Assembly (NCBI GenBank): GCA_018292915.2
Contig: JACVVK020000344.1
Location: forward strand, 585,001-649,000
Source: Batillaria attramentaria
Taxonomy: Eukaryota > Mollusca > Gastropoda > Batillariidae
Direction: 5' to 3'
Length of the DNA: 64,000 nucleotides
In this document: piece by piece, positions 33,985 through 43,416 of the stretch
Layout: every line of letters starts with the position of its first letter
Numbering within the stretch: the first letter of the stretch is position 1
Notes under the pieces: model-generated
The model's input: only the letters and a program-made list of their open reading frames with translations
The model's database searches: none
What the model was told of the DNA's origin: nothing
Made by a program: the position numbers and the translations under genes

Positions 33985-34165
33985 CATGTGATACGACTGG
34001 TTAAAAAGAACAAGCCACTGCACACCAGTAGGAGCCACTTCAAGCCACTATTACGCAAGGCGTTGGCCTTTCTCGCTAGGCCCGAGACCGCTGCAGATTG
34101 CGTAATAGTGGCTTGAAGTGGCTCCTAGTGATCTGAAGCTTTCAATTAAAATTGAATTATTATTT
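33985..34165. mobile_element. Family B hairpin element, copy 2 (perfect 30-bp arms)
   Basis: The arms at 34029-34058 and 34098-34127 are perfect reverse complements over 30 bp, separated by a 39-nt loop. The left arm begins TAGGAGCCACTTCAAGCCAC. Homology to the inverted 22.7-kb copy extends through both flanks (AAGAACAAGCCACTGCACAC and CTAGTGATCTGAAGC). Confidence 0.7.
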
Positions 34166-34174
34166 TTAATTTGA

Positions 34175-34236
34175 AGAAGCACCGAGTGTTTCCAACGGAC
34201 TTGGGTCTGTCGGCGTGAAACTGAGAAAGGCGCTGG
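34175..34236 (-). mobile_element. Family D fragment
   Basis: The minus strand reads CTCAGTTTCACGCCGACAGA, then AAACACTCGGTGCTTCTTC. This matches the segment at about 7785-7855 of the long family D copy. Confidence 0.5.
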
Positions 34237-34245
34237 TAACAACCA

Positions 34246-34547
34246 GGGCACGTATGTAAAACTCCAGGTTAATTTAACCCACGGGCTACGGGTCTAACCC
34301 AGACTAGGACAAAAGAAACCCCAAAACAAAATTAAATAAAAAAGGAAGCGAAGAAAGAAAGACAAAAATCCTTCTATAACGGCGTAGGCACCTTGATGGA
34401 CTTGGACCCGCTTCCTGATTTAAAAAAAAAAACGGCCCAAAAACCCAAAACAAAACCCAGAAAATTTAACCCTAGAGCTAGTTTAGTTCGAGGTTAGCCT
34501 CTAACCCGGGGCTAAACTCCCTAACCCCGACTTTTACATGCGGGCCC
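34246..34547 (+). mobile_element. Family C TIR element, copy 4
   Basis: 302 bp. The left end GGGCACGTATGTAAAACTCC has a mutated GGGCCC. The right end ends TTTTACATGCGGGCCC. The interior core CCTTCTATAACGGCGTAGGC is retained. Confidence 0.75.
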
Positions 34548-35055
34548 AGGCAACGACTTGGACTATCCCGTCGTTACAGCGCAAAGACATTTACATGCTC
34601 ATAGTCGACACTTTTGTAAGCGGAGTAGCTGCGGAAACACTCGCCTCCATTTTGTGGTCTCCCCCTCCCCCCCCCCCTCCCACCAATCCCGGCTCTACAG
34701 TGGGTGGATTTGGGGGCTGGAAGAAGTTAATCTGTTATGCCATTTTCACCCCACCCCTTCCAGTGTTTCCCCTCCTCCCGCGGCCTTCCGTCTCTCTTCC
34801 CAGAGTGCATCGCGAGGTAAATTCTTGTGACGCCAGATCAGACTTCAAAGACAATGTAAGCGGTCCCGGGCAGGCTCGCTTTTGATCGCCATTTTAAGGG
34901 GGGAGGCGGGGGGGGGGGCATCGCTGGAATTAACTATCTCGACAGCTACATTTCCCCCGGGGGTTGAATATAAGGTAATTTTCCATCACGGAGGAGTGTA
35001 TGGCTTATCCTGGGACATAATTTTAATGTCATTAGTTTCATTTGGGTGTTGTGCG
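34548..35055. other. No gene recognised
   Basis: C-rich patch at 34660-34680 and G-rich patch at about 34897-34919. Overlapping frames of 90-120 codons end in SINE sequence and have no domain. Confidence 0.4.
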
Positions 35056-35462
35056 GGACCCGGAGAGCCGAATGGTAGACCGTTGGACTCTCAATGCTCG
35101 GGTCGTGAGTTCGAATCCCGGCTGGGGCCAAGTACTTGTGCTGGCTTTTTTCTCGTTGCCCCGTCTTTGATAATAATAATAATAATAAGTATTGTAAGGA
35201 GCTTTACCCAATTTCGTGAATTGGCTCAAAGTGCCGCGAACTGAACCCAACACGCACGCTCACGTGAATCACACGCACTCTCTCACACACTGGACATAAA
35301 CACATTACAATCACGTGGTGCGAAGGGTCAGCTCAGCTATCTAAATTTCGGAATTTAGAATTGCATTTATTTTTCAGATTTGGTGGGCTGAACATTTCCA
35401 AAGCTGATATCACCCTTACGTGGTGGAAAAGGACGTTAAACTCCCGAACACCCACCCATCCC
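35056..35462 (+). mobile_element. SINE-A interrupted by a family F element
   Basis: The head and middle (AGAGCCGAATGGTAGACCG, GAGTTCGAATCCCGG, CCCCGTCTTTGATA) end at 35172. The rest (GATATCACCCTTACGTGGTG, GGACGTTAAACTCCC, CACCCACCCATCCC) resumes at 35406. A GATA duplication (35169-35172 and 35406-35409) marks the insertion point. Confidence 0.88.
35173..35405 (-). mobile_element. Family F retroelement inside SINE-A
   Basis: About 233 bp. On the minus strand it runs from AGCTTTGGAAATGTTCAGCC to a 3' end of GGGTAAAGCTCCTTACAATA and (ATT)n. The junctions inside SINE-A define both ends of this family directly. Confidence 0.85.
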
Positions 35463-35889
35463 ACCTCGTTGCTTAAAGCAGCCGCATCTAGCTCAAAAGT
35501 GTTCTAGCTCTTAACCACAGTTTCCTGATGAGTTGATATGGAGTATAATCGTGACTGCTAAAAGTTTATGAATTGACGAACAGCTAAAATTACAATGTCA
35601 TAATCAGATCAGAGACTGAAAACAGGAGTTCCGTCCCTTTATCATCAACTTTTGCTAACCGCCTTGCCGGAAACCGATTTTGAATTTGGTTAATTCAAAT
35701 CGAAACATTTTCGTATTTTCAAACGCAGGAATTTTCTCTTTGAAGTAATGTGTCTATTTCAATCGCTCCTTACCGCCAACAAAAGGCCTTTGTGCCGCCA
35801 TATAGACACCAGAACCAAAGTTTTAACGGGATAAATAACACATGTAAGTTGGATTGCTTTCTGTGACAGTTACAGTTTAAAAAAAAAGG

Positions 35890-35892
<3 letters not shown>

Positions 35893-35953
<61 letters not shown>
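35893..35953. repeat. (CA)n microsatellite
   Basis: About 60 bp of uninterrupted CA. Confidence 0.95.
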
Positions 35954-35955
<2 letters not shown>

Positions 35956-35985
35956 GCAAAAAAGCAGATGCAGAGCCTGAGAGAG

Positions 35986-36150
35986 GAGACGGAGTAGCCT
36001 AGCCGGTAGAGCGATGGACTGTCAATACTCGTGTCGTGAGTTCAAACCTCTGTTAGATGCCAAAACTTGTTCTGGCGTTTTCCTCGTTGCCCCGTCGTTG
36101 GTATCACTCTTACGTGGTGAAAAAGGACGTTAGACCCAAGAACACCCACC
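35986..36150 (+). mobile_element. SINE-A relative, diverged
   Basis: Head GGAGTAGCCTAGCCGGTAGA, B-box region CGTGAGTTCAAACCTCTG, middle TTGCCCCGTCGTTGGTATCA and tail GGACGTTAGACCCAAGAACA. It differs enough from the main group to be an older subfamily. Confidence 0.7.
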
Positions 36151-36171
36151 GTTCGAAGCTCACAGATCCTG

Positions 36172-36600
36172 AGAAAGGCAGCGGAATAGCCTAGCTGGTG
36201 CAGCGTTGGGCTGTCAGTAGTGAGATTTAGTAGGACTTCGTAAGGAGGACTTCGTTGAGCAGCGTAACCCATCAGTTTACATGTAAATTAGGCTCACACG
36301 GCAGAGGCCGCGAGCTGCTAACGCGCTGCGATTAGCTAATGGTACCCGTAACGTGCCTAATTTACATGCAAGTGGGTTACGCTGCTCAACGAAGTTCTCC
36401 GTACGAAGCCCTACTAAGTCTCACTAATGCTTCAGTCGTAAGTTCGTAAGTTCAGTTCGTAAGTCGTAAATCTCAACTGGGAGCCAAAACAACAACAACA
36501 ACAACAAACCCAAAACGTTGTGCTGGCTTTTTTCTCAGTCGTCGCTCTGTCTTTGATATCACCCTAATGTTGTGGACAAGGCCATTAAACCCCTTAGCAC
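36172..36600 (+). mobile_element. SINE-A relative split by a MITE
   Basis: Head AGCGGAATAGCCTAGCTGGT to 36219, resuming at 36425 with AATGCTTCAGTCGTAAG, a short GTAAGTTC duplication, an (ACA)n run, then TTTGATATCACCCTAATG and GCCATTAAACCCCTTAGCAC. It belongs to the same older subfamily as its neighbour at 35986. Confidence 0.75.
36220..36424. mobile_element. Long-TIR MITE with TA duplication
   Basis: 205 bp, starting GTGAGATTTAGTAGGACTTC and ending as the inverse. The TIR is about 52 bp with a few mismatches. TA precedes (36218-36219) and follows (36425-36426). A TA target and long arms without ORF fit a Tc1/mariner-type MITE. It is related to the 30.8-kb copy but has a longer centre. Confidence 0.85.
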
Positions 36601-36611
36601 ATTAATTTCGA

Positions 36612-36895
36612 ACTGTGGACGAGTATCCCACGTTTTTGACTCTTTTTCGGTGTTGGCCCTGTATACAAAAATCAGGCAAGATTCACGGTTCCTTAAACGG
36701 CTTTTACTGCAGCAAACACGAGTATAACCAAAGTGCAACACTCCCACTAAGCCAAATTTAAATCCACATGCAGACAAAATCAAAATTAAATCCATGAATT
36801 AATTATGATTTCTAGTGATTTCTATGATTTCTAGTGGTTTCTAGTGGTGCCACTGGTTCACAACCCCGAATTTACTTGAAAGGATTGAGTGGAAC
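36612..36895 (+). mobile_element. Family E dispersed repeat, copy 2
   Basis: GAGTATCCCACGTTTTTGAC, GGCAAGATTCACGG, GCAGCAAACACGAGTATAAC, CCACTAAGCCAAATTTAAAT. Near its 3' end GATTTCTAGTG is repeated three to four times. Confidence 0.6.
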
Positions 36896-37545
36896 AGTCA
36901 GGACTTCCAAGCTGACACACCTGCATGGCATGCTTACGATGACAAAAACATGATATAAAGACGTGTGCAAAATTATAGCCTTCTGCGGACCGTTGTTGCT
37001 AAAATCGGAGACCTTGACCTTCATGCGAGGTCAAACATTATGAATAAAACCCAGCAAGTTTTCATCATGTGCTGTCACTGTGCAAAGTCTAAAGATTTTG
37101 ATTACAACAGTTTCCGTGATTACAAATCCGCAAAACAAAAATCGATTACAAAAATTTCCACCTCTTACTTATGTAAGAGTTCTTTTACTGGGCTGTAAGG
37201 GCCAAACTGTATGTCTGCTAACGGGTCATAACACGAGGGTATGGTTAGGGTAGGGTCCGAAAGTCCGAAAGAACTTGTTTACTGACAGCAAAATTAAGTG
37301 AAATTGCTATGATATTTTTTTTAATTATTATTGAGAGAGGAAAAAAAAACACAAAAAACCAAAAAAACACCCTGATTGCAGGAATACCATGATATCAGTA
37401 CACCACAGGAAACCGGCCGTCACATCTGTTTAACACTTTCTTTGAGCACTTTATATCGGCTTGGTTTCCTTAATCCGCACCTTAACAAGAAAAGAAACTC
37501 ACAGCGATGGAGGGTCAATCTCACACACAAACAAGGAGATGAAAA
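36896..37545. other. No gene recognised
   Basis: AT-rich unique-looking sequence. A 77-codon plus-strand frame (36965-37198) has no identifiable domain. Confidence 0.4.
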
Positions 37546-37777
37546 AGAAAACAAAGTAGAAGGAGGAAAAGAAAAAGAAGAAGAAGGAAGAGGAGGAGGA
37601 GAGGAAGACGAAGGATGAGAAAAGAAAAGCAGAAGGAAATAACGGAGGAGAAGAAACAAAAAAGGAGCAAGAACGAAAGGACAAAGGAAACGAAGAGGAG
37701 AGAAAACAGGAGAGGAAAACATAAGAAGAAGGAGAACAAGAAGAGGAGAGAAGAAGGATGTGACGAAGAAAAAGAAG

Positions 37778-37809
<32 letters not shown>

Positions 37810-38038
37810 TAGAGAGAGAGAGAGAACGCACAGAGAAAAAGGAAAAGGAGGAGAATTTGAGAAGACAAGAAGAAGAAGGAGGAGAAGAAGACAAGATAAT
37901 AGGAGAAGATAAAATGGAGAAGAGGAAGAACATGAGAGAAAGAAGAAGAAGAAGAAGAGGGAGGATTTAGAGAAGGAAATATTTGAGGAAGAGGGGGAAA
38001 AAAGAAGACAGAGAAAAGGCAAACTACGGAGAGAAAAA

Positions 38039-38077
<39 letters not shown>

Positions 38078-38110
38078 AGAAGAAGAAGAAGAAGGGAAAG
38101 CAGAAAAAGA
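37546..38110. repeat. Polypurine tract of about 560 bp
   Basis: The plus strand is almost entirely A and G, with (GAA)n, (GGA)n and (GA)n sub-tracts and only isolated pyrimidines. A 254-codon minus-strand frame of Ser/Leu/Phe is a product of this bias, not a gene. Confidence 0.95.
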
Positions 38111-38245
38111 AAAACAAATCCTTGATCTCCATTATCTTCATAATCACAAAAAATCTTCGCCGACTGCGTTAACTCGGGACCCACATCACTATTTTTTTCT
38201 TTCTTTCAAGAAATAATCGAGGTCTTGCACCTTATTCAAAAGCAT

Positions 38246-38249
<4 letters not shown>

Positions 38250-38310
<61 letters not shown>
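38250..38310. repeat. (TC)n microsatellite
   Basis: About 60 bp of uninterrupted TC. Confidence 0.95.
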
Positions 38311-38313
<3 letters not shown>

Positions 38314-38884
38314 AGCTGTTGGCTCTGATTTCTTTTTCCGCAGTTTTCTCATTTCTTCTGTATACGAACATGAGCGTCGGCATAATGTAAGTGGCAGTTG
38401 GCTAGGCTGGATGTGTCTCGGTAATATTCAGCCCCGTAAGAATGTCTAGGCACCGTTATGCTGGCCGAATGAGAGGATGCAAGTTTAATGTCGCTCGAAA
38501 ATGAGTTTGAAAGAGGAGCTACTTCCTTCATCAAGAAGCAAAAGGGAGAGGGGAAAAAAACTCTTCACAGCATCCCCTTTCCACCCCCCCCCCCTCCCCC
38601 AAACACCCCCCTCCCCCGTCCATTCATATACCCAGACTCTAGATGTTGTGTCAGTGAAGGAGCCTTTTTTATTATTATTATTAAGGTCGGATGAGCAATT
38701 TGGAGATTTTTTTTTTTTTTTTTTTTTTGCGAAAGGGGAGTAACGTTCGCTTTGAAGGCCCGACCTTCTGCTGATGTGCGGAGAAGTGTGACTTTATGAT
38801 GAATCCGAAAACTTGAGTATTTCCACCCACTCCCATCTCGAGATCGCATCGTCCTAATTACGACCCTGGAGAGAGAGAGAGAGA
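38311..38884. other. No gene seen
   Basis: C-rich 38582-38618, (TTA)n, poly-T 38707-38728 and (GA)n 38870-38887. No other structure. Confidence 0.45.
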
Positions 38885-39021
38885 GAGGGGGGGGGTGTTT
38901 GGGGGTTTAACGTCCTTTCCACCACAAACGGATGACATCAAAGACGGGGCAACGATGAGAAAGCCAGCACAAATATTTGGTCCCAGCCGGGATACGAACT
39001 CACGGCCCGAGCATTAGAAGT

Positions 39022-39024
<3 letters not shown>
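38885..39024 (-). mobile_element. SINE-A, 5' end replaced by (GA)n
   Basis: Reverse copy with tail, middle and B-box region (GATACGAACTCACGGCCCGA). It stops at AGAAGTCCA, where a GA tract begins instead of the remaining tRNA head. Confidence 0.85.

Positions 39025-39075
<51 letters not shown>
39024..39075. repeat. (GA)n microsatellite
   Basis: About 50 bp of GA abutting the broken SINE-A head. Confidence 0.95.
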
Positions 39076-39077
<2 letters not shown>

Positions 39078-39766
39078 CGTTTCACTATAATCTTTAAACA
39101 AAAACACACACACACAAAAGGTTGAAATGTGCGTAAGACTGAATAAAGTTTGGTCATAAAGTTCCCACCTAGTAACTTGAGACTCGAGAATTCGGGACTT
39201 TTGGATGAATACCAACGATTCTTGAACCCGGCGAAGTCCATACTGTTCTGCATTTCAATCATTTTCGGAATATATTTATCAGTGCCGTTTTACTGGTGTC
39301 AGTCATAGTCACTTACTAGTGCTTGGAGATTTTTAAAACTGATATGTATGATAATATCATTTACTGACAAAACTTCAGGTATGTTATGATCTGTTGTTGT
39401 CGTCAGTGCCAGTTGTTGTTGTTGTTGATGTTGTTGTTGGTGTTGTTGTTGTTGTTCAGGATGTTTCGAGTCCGTCGTTTGCTTCTCTTGTACAACCATA
39501 CATCAGTGTTTGGTTCAAATTAGTTTATGCCCGAAAAGATAGCCATAAAATCGAAAGATACCGAAGGTTTGTTACATATTGTAATACCTAAATGAAGTCA
39601 GTCAGTAATGGACAGTTCTTTAATTGTTTATATTAGTGATGCCCGTGCAGATTGCCATACAATTTTTTAAAAAGTGCATTTGTTGCATATTTTTTATAGT
39701 TAAATCAAATAATATATTGTACTTGAAGCATTAGCGCGTTGCAGCAAGGCGGACAGGTTGAAACTT

Positions 39767-39769
<3 letters not shown>
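39076..39769. other. No gene recognised
   Basis: Unique-looking sequence with a (TTG)n run at 39412-39452. Confidence 0.4.

Positions 39770-39811
<42 letters not shown>
39770..39811. repeat. (CT)n microsatellite
   Basis: About 42 bp of CT immediately 5' of the GC-rich candidate promoter. Confidence 0.95.
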
Positions 39812-39814
<3 letters not shown>

Positions 39815-39889
39815 ACTACCCCATCTCCATGACCGGCCCCCGCGTGGCTTGTTGTTTATATTCTTCCCCACTGCTCCTCCCCCGCCGAC

Positions 39890-40140
39890 AGACACCGGCC
39901 CCTACCGGGAGCACAGCGCCCAATCTGATTGGCTGACGCTTCTGGAACCGGGCGGGGCCTCCCCGTTAATTGACGTGCCTGGGAGCCCGGCAGGCGAGGT
40001 TGGCACTTTGAATCTCATTTGCAGCCTCCAGCAGCGGGATTCTACACGCACTGGCGCTCACCTGGGGAGAGGGACCACGCTGAAAACATGGTCGGCAAGC
40101 GCCGCTACCAGGCACGGGATCTTTTGAGGTAAAAACTTGT
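39890..40140 (+). promoter_or_regulatory. Candidate promoter and 5' exon of the MRF gene
   Basis: A GC- and CpG-rich island in AT-rich surroundings. It contains the palindromic double CCAAT box CCAATCTGATTGG (39920-39932), a GC box GGGCGGGG (39950-39957), a CACCTG E-box (40059-40064) and then AGGCACGGGATCTTTTGAG followed by GTAAAA, a plausible splice donor near 40130. An ATG at about 40088 opens a short frame closing at this junction, a possible upstream ORF. It lies 1.7 kb 5' of the MRF start codon and no other gene is recognised nearby. The assignment to MRF is inference. Confidence 0.35.
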
Positions 40141-41005
40141 CAAGCGGTGTTCTGAGAGACCGACGGAAGGAGATCAGAGGCTTTCTCCAGACAGTGGCAA
40201 CCTGGGCAAGAGGTTTTGTTGTCGGTGTGTGTGCGTGTGTGGTGTTGGACCGCTGGTGGGTGAATCGAACGGCTGGCAGTCGGTGAGCGGTCCGGACTGG
40301 AGAGTCAGTTCAGTCAAGAGGTACCTGAGAGCCACTGAGTCACATCATTACGAAGGTGAGAGAAGGGTGCTGTTCTTTTTATTTCATACTGTGTGACAGT
40401 TTCTCACTTTCTTCACTTTGAGGTACCTTTGAGCCGGCTGAGTCACACTGTCACCGCCGGGCGGTGAGAGCGGTCCAAGCGGCCAGTGCGCAGTTTGTTT
40501 TTTTGTTTTTGTTTTTTACTTCAGCTTAAAAAAAAATTATTGCCTGAATGATGGTTTCTTACTTTGATCACTTTGAGGTATCAGAGAGTTACGGAGAAAC
40601 CTCGTTAGGAGGGTGAGAGGAAGTGTTTTTTTTTTGTTTTTTTTGTTGTTGTCGTTGTTGTTGTTTGTTTGTTTGTTTGTTTGTTTGTTTGTTTGTTTGT
40701 TTGTTTGTTTGTTTTTCAGCTTGAACAAGAAGCCATGATTATTATCGAGTGATAGCTTCTTATCACTTTTTTTGCGAAACGTTTGTACAGATTGATGAGG
40801 CGACTCTCATTTAAGGCATGCAGTGAAACCGCGAATATGTTTTTAGTTGTAGAGCAAAGTAACTTGATGTACCAATCTAGACAACAGGTGAGACAAGGGG
40901 TATGAATTCTACAATCGGATTATAAATTTTTGTTACGACGTTCATGAACTTCAACTGTTCTCAACTGATGGCAAACGTCCAAAGTTCAATTAACACATTT
41001 CGTTC
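40141..41005. other. No coding exon seen; (GTTT)n tract
   Basis: Possible 5' intron of the MRF gene. GTTT repeats at 40662-40712. GAGGTACCT(T/G)(T/A)GAG and related GAGTCACA(C/T) motifs recur at about 40319, 40423 and 40574, suggesting an old local duplication. Confidence 0.4.
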
Positions 41006-41009
41006 CGCG

Positions 41010-41222
41010 CACGAGTACCCCACGTTTTTTCAGTGACTCTCTTTAGGCAAGATTGACGGATACTTGACGGCTCTTACTGTAGTAAACACGAGTATAATCA
41101 AAGTGCAACACTCCCACAAAGCCAAATTCATATCCACGCAGACTGACATAAATTAGTTATGATTTCCTTAGTGAGGACGCTGATGCACAGCTCCAATGTT
41201 ACTTGCTAGGAATTGAGTTCAG
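41010..41222 (+). mobile_element. Family E dispersed repeat, copy 3
   Basis: ACGAGTACCCCACGTTTTTT, GGCAAGATTGACGG, GTAGTAAACACGAGTATAAT, CCAAATTCATATCC, ending TTGCTAGGAATTGAGTTCAG. It lies 0.6 kb upstream of the MRF start codon. Confidence 0.6.
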
Positions 41223-41423
41223 TAATGAATGGAGTTTACTCTGATGCGTGATTATTCCATCGACTGTCATTCAGTTCGACTGGTAGAAGTAATGCAATTT
41301 GTAAACAACGATTTGACATGTACTGACTTCTTTCCTTCATTCAGTATTCCGTACTTCATACCGTATGGAATTTTTCATGTGACTTTATCTGCGTTCATGT
41401 TTCAGCAACATATTACAGCATGT

Positions 41424-41437
41424 CAGCTGCACACTTG
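41424..41437. promoter_or_regulatory. Paired E-boxes upstream of MRF
   Basis: CAGCTG (41424-41429) and CACTTG (41432-41437) lie 2 bp apart. CAGCTG is the preferred half-site of MyoD/E-protein dimers in vertebrates. Autoregulation is possible, but two hexamers this close can occur by chance. Confidence 0.25.
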
Positions 41438-41563
41438 AGGATGCTGATGTCCAGTGATACACGCGTTGTGCCAGTCACGTAGAGACACTTCTGGGCTGTG
41501 ATTTGCAACTACTGACGTCGATGTGGTGACTGCGTATCTCTGGTGACAAGAAGGGGATATTGC

Positions 41564-41650
41564 AGATATCACAAAAAAAATATTACTTCAAACATCATAA
41601 CAGATATCACTATAGATATCACAACGGATATCATTTCAGATATCACGACA
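41564..41650. repeat. Irregular GATATCA repeats
   Basis: Five GATATC palindromes, mostly AGATATCAC, occur within 87 bp (41565, 41603, 41615, 41628, 41638). They sit about 180 bp upstream of the MRF start codon. Confidence 0.7.
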
Positions 41651-41816
41651 ACCCATTACAGGAGCCAATCAGTACTGTCGTGAAATATTGAACGGTACGA
41701 GTGAATGTGTTCGGTGAACCTTACAGCAAAATAAATCGTTTCTTTATACCTGCACTCTAACCTCGTGTCGAGAGTAAATTGAAGTGAGACAGAGGACAGA
41801 GACAAAGACAGCAACG

Positions 41817-42935
41817 ATGATGATGATGACCGACTACCGTAGCTGCCGCTACGACCACAACGCCTCTGTCTTCGGTGGTGGTAGCGCCGCTGGTGGAGGT
41901 GCCCTCAGCGGCGTGGGCGGGGGGCACTTCAACGGAGGCGACTTCACGGACCCCCGTAGCCTGATGGACATCTCTTACTCTCACCCGACCCCTCAGGACA
42001 TTTTCGCCACCCACCCCGGGGCGTCCTACCCGCGGGCCCTGCCGCGACAGTACGGGGACATGTACGGGTACTCGGGGAATCCTTTCACTTCACAGCCCTA
42101 CTACCCGGATCAGCACCCGGCCACGTTGGACTTCCGGGCCCGCAGTGTGGCAGCGACACCGTCGCACGACAAAGACAAGCATTTCCTGTCGCCGACAAAA
42201 GACGATCTGGTCGGAAGCGGTTGTAGAGATGGCGACGATAAACATACTAGCAGTAACAACAACAACAACAACAACAACAACAGCGGGAACAGCAGCAGCT
42301 CTGGCAGTAAGAACGGCACAACGACGTCCAGCAGTAACCAGCACAGAGCGTCTTCATCCACGGCAGGCGTGACGTCAGAGAAGACGTCACTGTCGGACAG
42401 CGGAGTGACGTCACCTTGCAAACCGTGCTCATCGCCAGGCGGAGCTCACCACGGCTCGTGCACGGAATCTGGTGGTCACGGCGCGATGGGGGTAGGAATG
42501 GGGGTAGGGGCCAACATGGCGGAACACAGTGATGATGGAGGCGACAAGGACTCCCTGGACATGGCTTCTGACGACGATGAGGACGATCACGTGCCGCACG
42601 TTCTGGCTCCTGGCTACCACGGCCCCAACCGCCGCTGTCTCCTCTGGGCCTGCAAAGCCTGCAAACGAAAAACAGTTGCCGTCGACAGGCGAAAAGCTGC
42701 CACCATGCGCGAGCGGAGGCGCCTGAAGAGAGTCAACGAGGCGTTCGAGACCCTGAAGCGACGCACTTGCCCCAACCCTAACCAGCGCCTGCCCAAGGTG
42801 GAGATCCTTCGCAACGCCATCGAGTACATCGAGAGTCTAGAGGAGCTGCTGCACGGGTCACGTGTTGCTCGTGCTGACGACGGAGCGCCCTGCAACACTG
42901 ACGGCAGTTCGTCAAGTGGTGGCTCGGATTACATG
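41817..42935 (+). CDS. MyoD: MyoD-family myogenic regulatory factor, exon 1
   Basis: Transcription factor that binds E-boxes as a heterodimer with E proteins and drives muscle differentiation (known of the family). The 373 codons of exon 1 hold three diagnostic parts. The N-terminus is low in complexity: Asn9 at 147-155, Ser/Thr-rich, Gly-rich, acidic DDDEDD near 260. The Cys/His-Trp motif [12 protein letters not shown] (274-285) is the PBX-contacting element of MRFs. The bHLH (about 290-345) starts [13 protein letters not shown] and contains [20 protein letters not shown]. The myogenic Ala-Thr pair is present (A295, T296). The third myogenic-code residue, Lys in MyoD, is Arg (R305). Start: first of four consecutive ATGs, with an in-frame TAA at 41775. 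The earlier in-frame GTG is not a credible animal start. The exon ends at ATG followed by GTGAGT (phase 0). Read-through to 43154 is intronic. Confidence 0.95.
42255..42281 (+). repeat. (AAC)9 within MRF exon 1
   Basis: Nine AAC codons encode Asn147-155. A pure triplet array in a coding exon is prone to length change without a frameshift. Confidence 0.95.
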
Positions 42936-43416
42936 GTGAGTTTCATGAGGATGTTCTCTCTCTGCCTGTCTGCCTGTATGCCTCTCTCTCCCCCCCCCCC
43001 CCCGCCCCGCAAAAATTGCCAGTGTCACGTGTGCACTTTGTTTTCTTGTTGGCGTTGTTTTTGGGGGCGGGGTTGTTTTTTTGAAATTGCCGTGCACAGA
43101 TTCCCAAGCACCAAAAATATAGCGAACATGTCTAATCTCGTCGAAATGGAATAAGATGCTACGCTTGAGCAGCAGACGTTTTCTGAAAATAAAAATAATA
43201 GCCGGTCTCAAAATATTTCAGGAATAAATCTCCTATCAGAGATTTTTTTTAAAGAAACAAATTGCCGGGAGGGTTTAACAATTACAACAAAATAAAGAAA
43301 GAATTTGGCTAGCATTTTCTATTCCACAAATTTCTGTTCATTTTCGTCAGCAGGATATGTCTTCGGGACATTCTTTTCTATTGAAATTTTAATAATTATA
43401 TGTACCGTGATGCAAT

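Noticed and set aside
37420..38184. 254-codon minus-strand frame
   Set aside because: Composed of Ser, Leu and Phe from the complement of a polypurine tract; no domain, and overlapping frames are equally open.
41784..41816. Earlier in-frame GTG as the MRF start
   Set aside because: Animal nuclear genes rarely use GTG; four ATGs follow at 41817.
42936..43154. Extension of the MRF exon 1 frame by 73 codons
   Set aside because: A GTGAGT donor follows the DYM codons, the following residues are low-complexity and not MRF-like, and exon 2 fits in phase.
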